A stretch of DNA of 64,000 nt from Millisia brevis NBRC 105863 (GTDB taxonomy: Bacteria > Actinomycetota > Actinomycetes > Mycobacteriales > Mycobacteriaceae). Location of the stretch: positions 186,001-250,000 of the forward strand of contig NZ_BCRN01000002.1 of NCBI RefSeq assembly GCF_001552615.1. The letters run 5' to 3'. How positions within the stretch are numbered: position 1 is the stretch's first letter; every line of letters begins with the position of its first letter. A model generated the notes under the pieces. The model ran no database searches and had not been told where the DNA came from. It saw only the letters and a program-made list of their open reading frames with translations. A program made the translations under genes and the position numbers. Positions 62,670-64,000 of the stretch are shown in pieces.

Positions 62670-64000
62670 TGCTCAGCTGGATCGCCGAGATGGTCATTCG
62701 GGCGCCGCGGCGCATCATCGTCGCGGCCCTGCTGATCGCGGTCACCGCCGGCCTCGTCGGGGCCGGCGCCATCGACCGTCTCGGTGCGGGCGGCTTCTTC
62801 GATCCGCGTTCCGACGCGATGCGCGGCACCCAACTGCTGCAGGACACCTTCGACTCGGCAAACCCGAATCTCATCGTGCTGGTGTCCGACCCCGATGGTG
62901 TCGACTCCCCCACCGCGCGGGAGGTCGGTCTCGAGGTGACCGAGGAGGTCGCGGCCGACCCGCACGTGCTGTCGGTGCAGTCGTATTGGCAGATGAGCGG
63001 GCCGATGGCGATGGGACTGCGCAGCACCGACGGGACCAGCGCGGTCATCGCGGTGCAGCTCGACGGCAACGAAACCGAATTCCAGCGCAGCGGTACCGAG
63101 CTCGCCGACCGGATCGGCACCGGCCGCGACGGGGTCACCGTGACCGTCGGCGGCGCGGCGATCGTCTACCGGGACAGCAACGCCGCCGTGACCCGGGATC
63201 TGGTGCGCGCCGAGATGGTGGCGCTGCCGATCTCGGCGCTGGTCCTGGTCTGGGTGTTCGGCAGCGCGATCGCCGCGATGCTCCCGCTGGCGGTCGGGCT
63301 GTTCTCGATCCTGATGACGCTCGCGATCCTGCGGCTGCTGACCACGGTGACCGATGTGTCGATCTTCGCGCTGAACCTGACCGTGGCGCTCGGGCTGGCG
63401 ATCGCGATCGACTACAGCCTGTTCATCGTGCACCGCTTCCGGGAGGAGCGGCGCGCCGCGTTGGCGCGCGGGGAGACCGATGTCGACGCCGATGCGGTGC
63501 GCCGCACCATCGCGGTCGCCGGCCGGACCGTTCTGTTCTCCGCGCTGCCGGTGATCGTGTCGATGGCCGCGCTGGTGGTCTTCCCGCTCTACTTCCTGCG
63601 GTCGTTCGCCTACGCGGCGTCCGCCGCCGTCGCCGCCGCGGCGCTGGCGGCCGTCGTCGTGCTGCCGGCGATCCTGCTGCTGCTCGGCCCGCGGGTCGAC
63701 GCACTCGACATCCGCCGTCCGATCCGCCGACTCCTCGGCCGCTCGCCGTCGCCGTCCGTCGAGCCGGAGGACAGCGGCTGGTATCGGCTCGCCGACCGGA
63801 TCGTGCGGCGCCCGGTGCTGCCCGCCGCCGCGGTCGTGATCGTGCTGCTGACCCTCGGCATCCCGTTCCTGCACCTGACCACCGGGTTCACCGACGACCG
63901 GGCGCTCAACGAGCAGGTGCCGAGCCGGGTGGTCGGCGACGCGCTGCGCAACGACTTCGCGCAGGACCCGACCGCCTCGATCACGATCGTCGTCCCCGAC
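62670..64000 (+). CDS. MMPL/RND-family transporter (truncated by the right edge)
   Basis: The first 443 codons or so. One N-terminal helix (IIVAALLIAVTAGLVGAGAI), a large extracytoplasmic domain (about 35-185, FFDPRSDAMRGTQLL onwards), then a five-helix SSD-like bundle with ALGLAIAIDYSLFIVHRFREE, the Asp-Tyr proton-relay site of MMPL proteins, and a second half beginning at about 400 (RRPVLPAAAVVIVLL). MMPL proteins export lipids or other molecules in Mycobacteriales. I chose the GTG at 62670, with GGGAGGA seven bases upstream; an ATG two codons earlier is too close to it. TAGGAT at 62597-62602 is a plausible -10. Confidence 0.93.

Overview
The window is about 64 kb of high-GC DNA (roughly 70% G+C by eye), gene-dense, with many GTG starts and many 1- or 4-base stop/start overlaps. 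The gene content points to an actinobacterium of the order Mycobacteriales (Gordonia/Williamsia/Nocardia-like). Diagnostic genes are an actinobacterial integration host factor (mihF), a PriA without a Walker A motif, the pyrR-pyrB-pyrC-orf-carA-carB-pyrF operon with a small membrane-protein gene between pyrC and carA, a B-4DMT gene between aroB and pepQ, and an Rv2578c-type radical SAM gene. I cannot assign a genus. Almost everything up to 54.8 kb is on the minus strand.

Layout, read along the minus strand from right to left. (1) 54.8-43.1 kb: aspS; a short operon of a 69-residue small protein, a fused ATP-grasp/alpha-E protein and a transglutaminase-like protein; an APH-type phosphotransferase; rarA; alaS; ruvX. 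(2) 43.1-32.8 kb: a 30-codon micro-ORF, mltG, aroE, an A24 prepilin-peptidase-like gene, aroC, aroK, aroB, pepQ, efp, nusB (cell-wall chain termination, shikimate pathway, translation). (3) 32.8-29.5 kb: an insertion zone with an S9 peptidase gene, a frameshifted cytochrome P450 remnant and a toxin-antitoxin pair. (4) 29.4-13.8 kb: pyrR to pyrF (the whole of UMP synthesis except pyrD and pyrE), then mihF, gmk, rpoZ, coaBC, metK and priA. (5) 13.7-11.4 kb and 1.1-0 kb: fmt, rsmB, rpe and ribD. In M. tuberculosis these four lie together; here rsmB and rpe are separated by about 10 kb of accessory genes (VOC protein, Ca/Na exchanger, flavin/F420-type oxidoreductase, GH13 hydrolase, double ABC exporter, MFS exporter, and a GntR/DUF1648 pair).

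The right end is different. On the plus strand lie a zinc metallopeptidase gene (54.97 kb) and, from 57.7 kb, the most unusual locus. It encodes one 1226-residue polypeptide that joins a processive GT2 polysaccharide synthase, an acyltransferase-3 membrane domain and an SGNH esterase-like domain. Eleven bases later follows a Tat-exported GH26 (beta-mannanase-like) protein. I read this as a candidate synthesis, O-acetylation and trimming system for an extracellular glycan. It is preceded by a 0.7-kb leader of lower GC with no convincing gene. A perfect 23-bp tandem repeat and a truncated MMPL transporter gene close the window.

Regulatory sites seen directly: a PyrR RNA-binding box overlapping the Shine-Dalgarno region of pyrR; a near-consensus mycobacterial LexA (SOS) box in front of the radical SAM gene; an 11+1+11 operator palindrome in front of the GntR gene; and several strong hairpins after operon ends. 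I saw no rRNA, tRNA, CRISPR array or intact insertion sequence.
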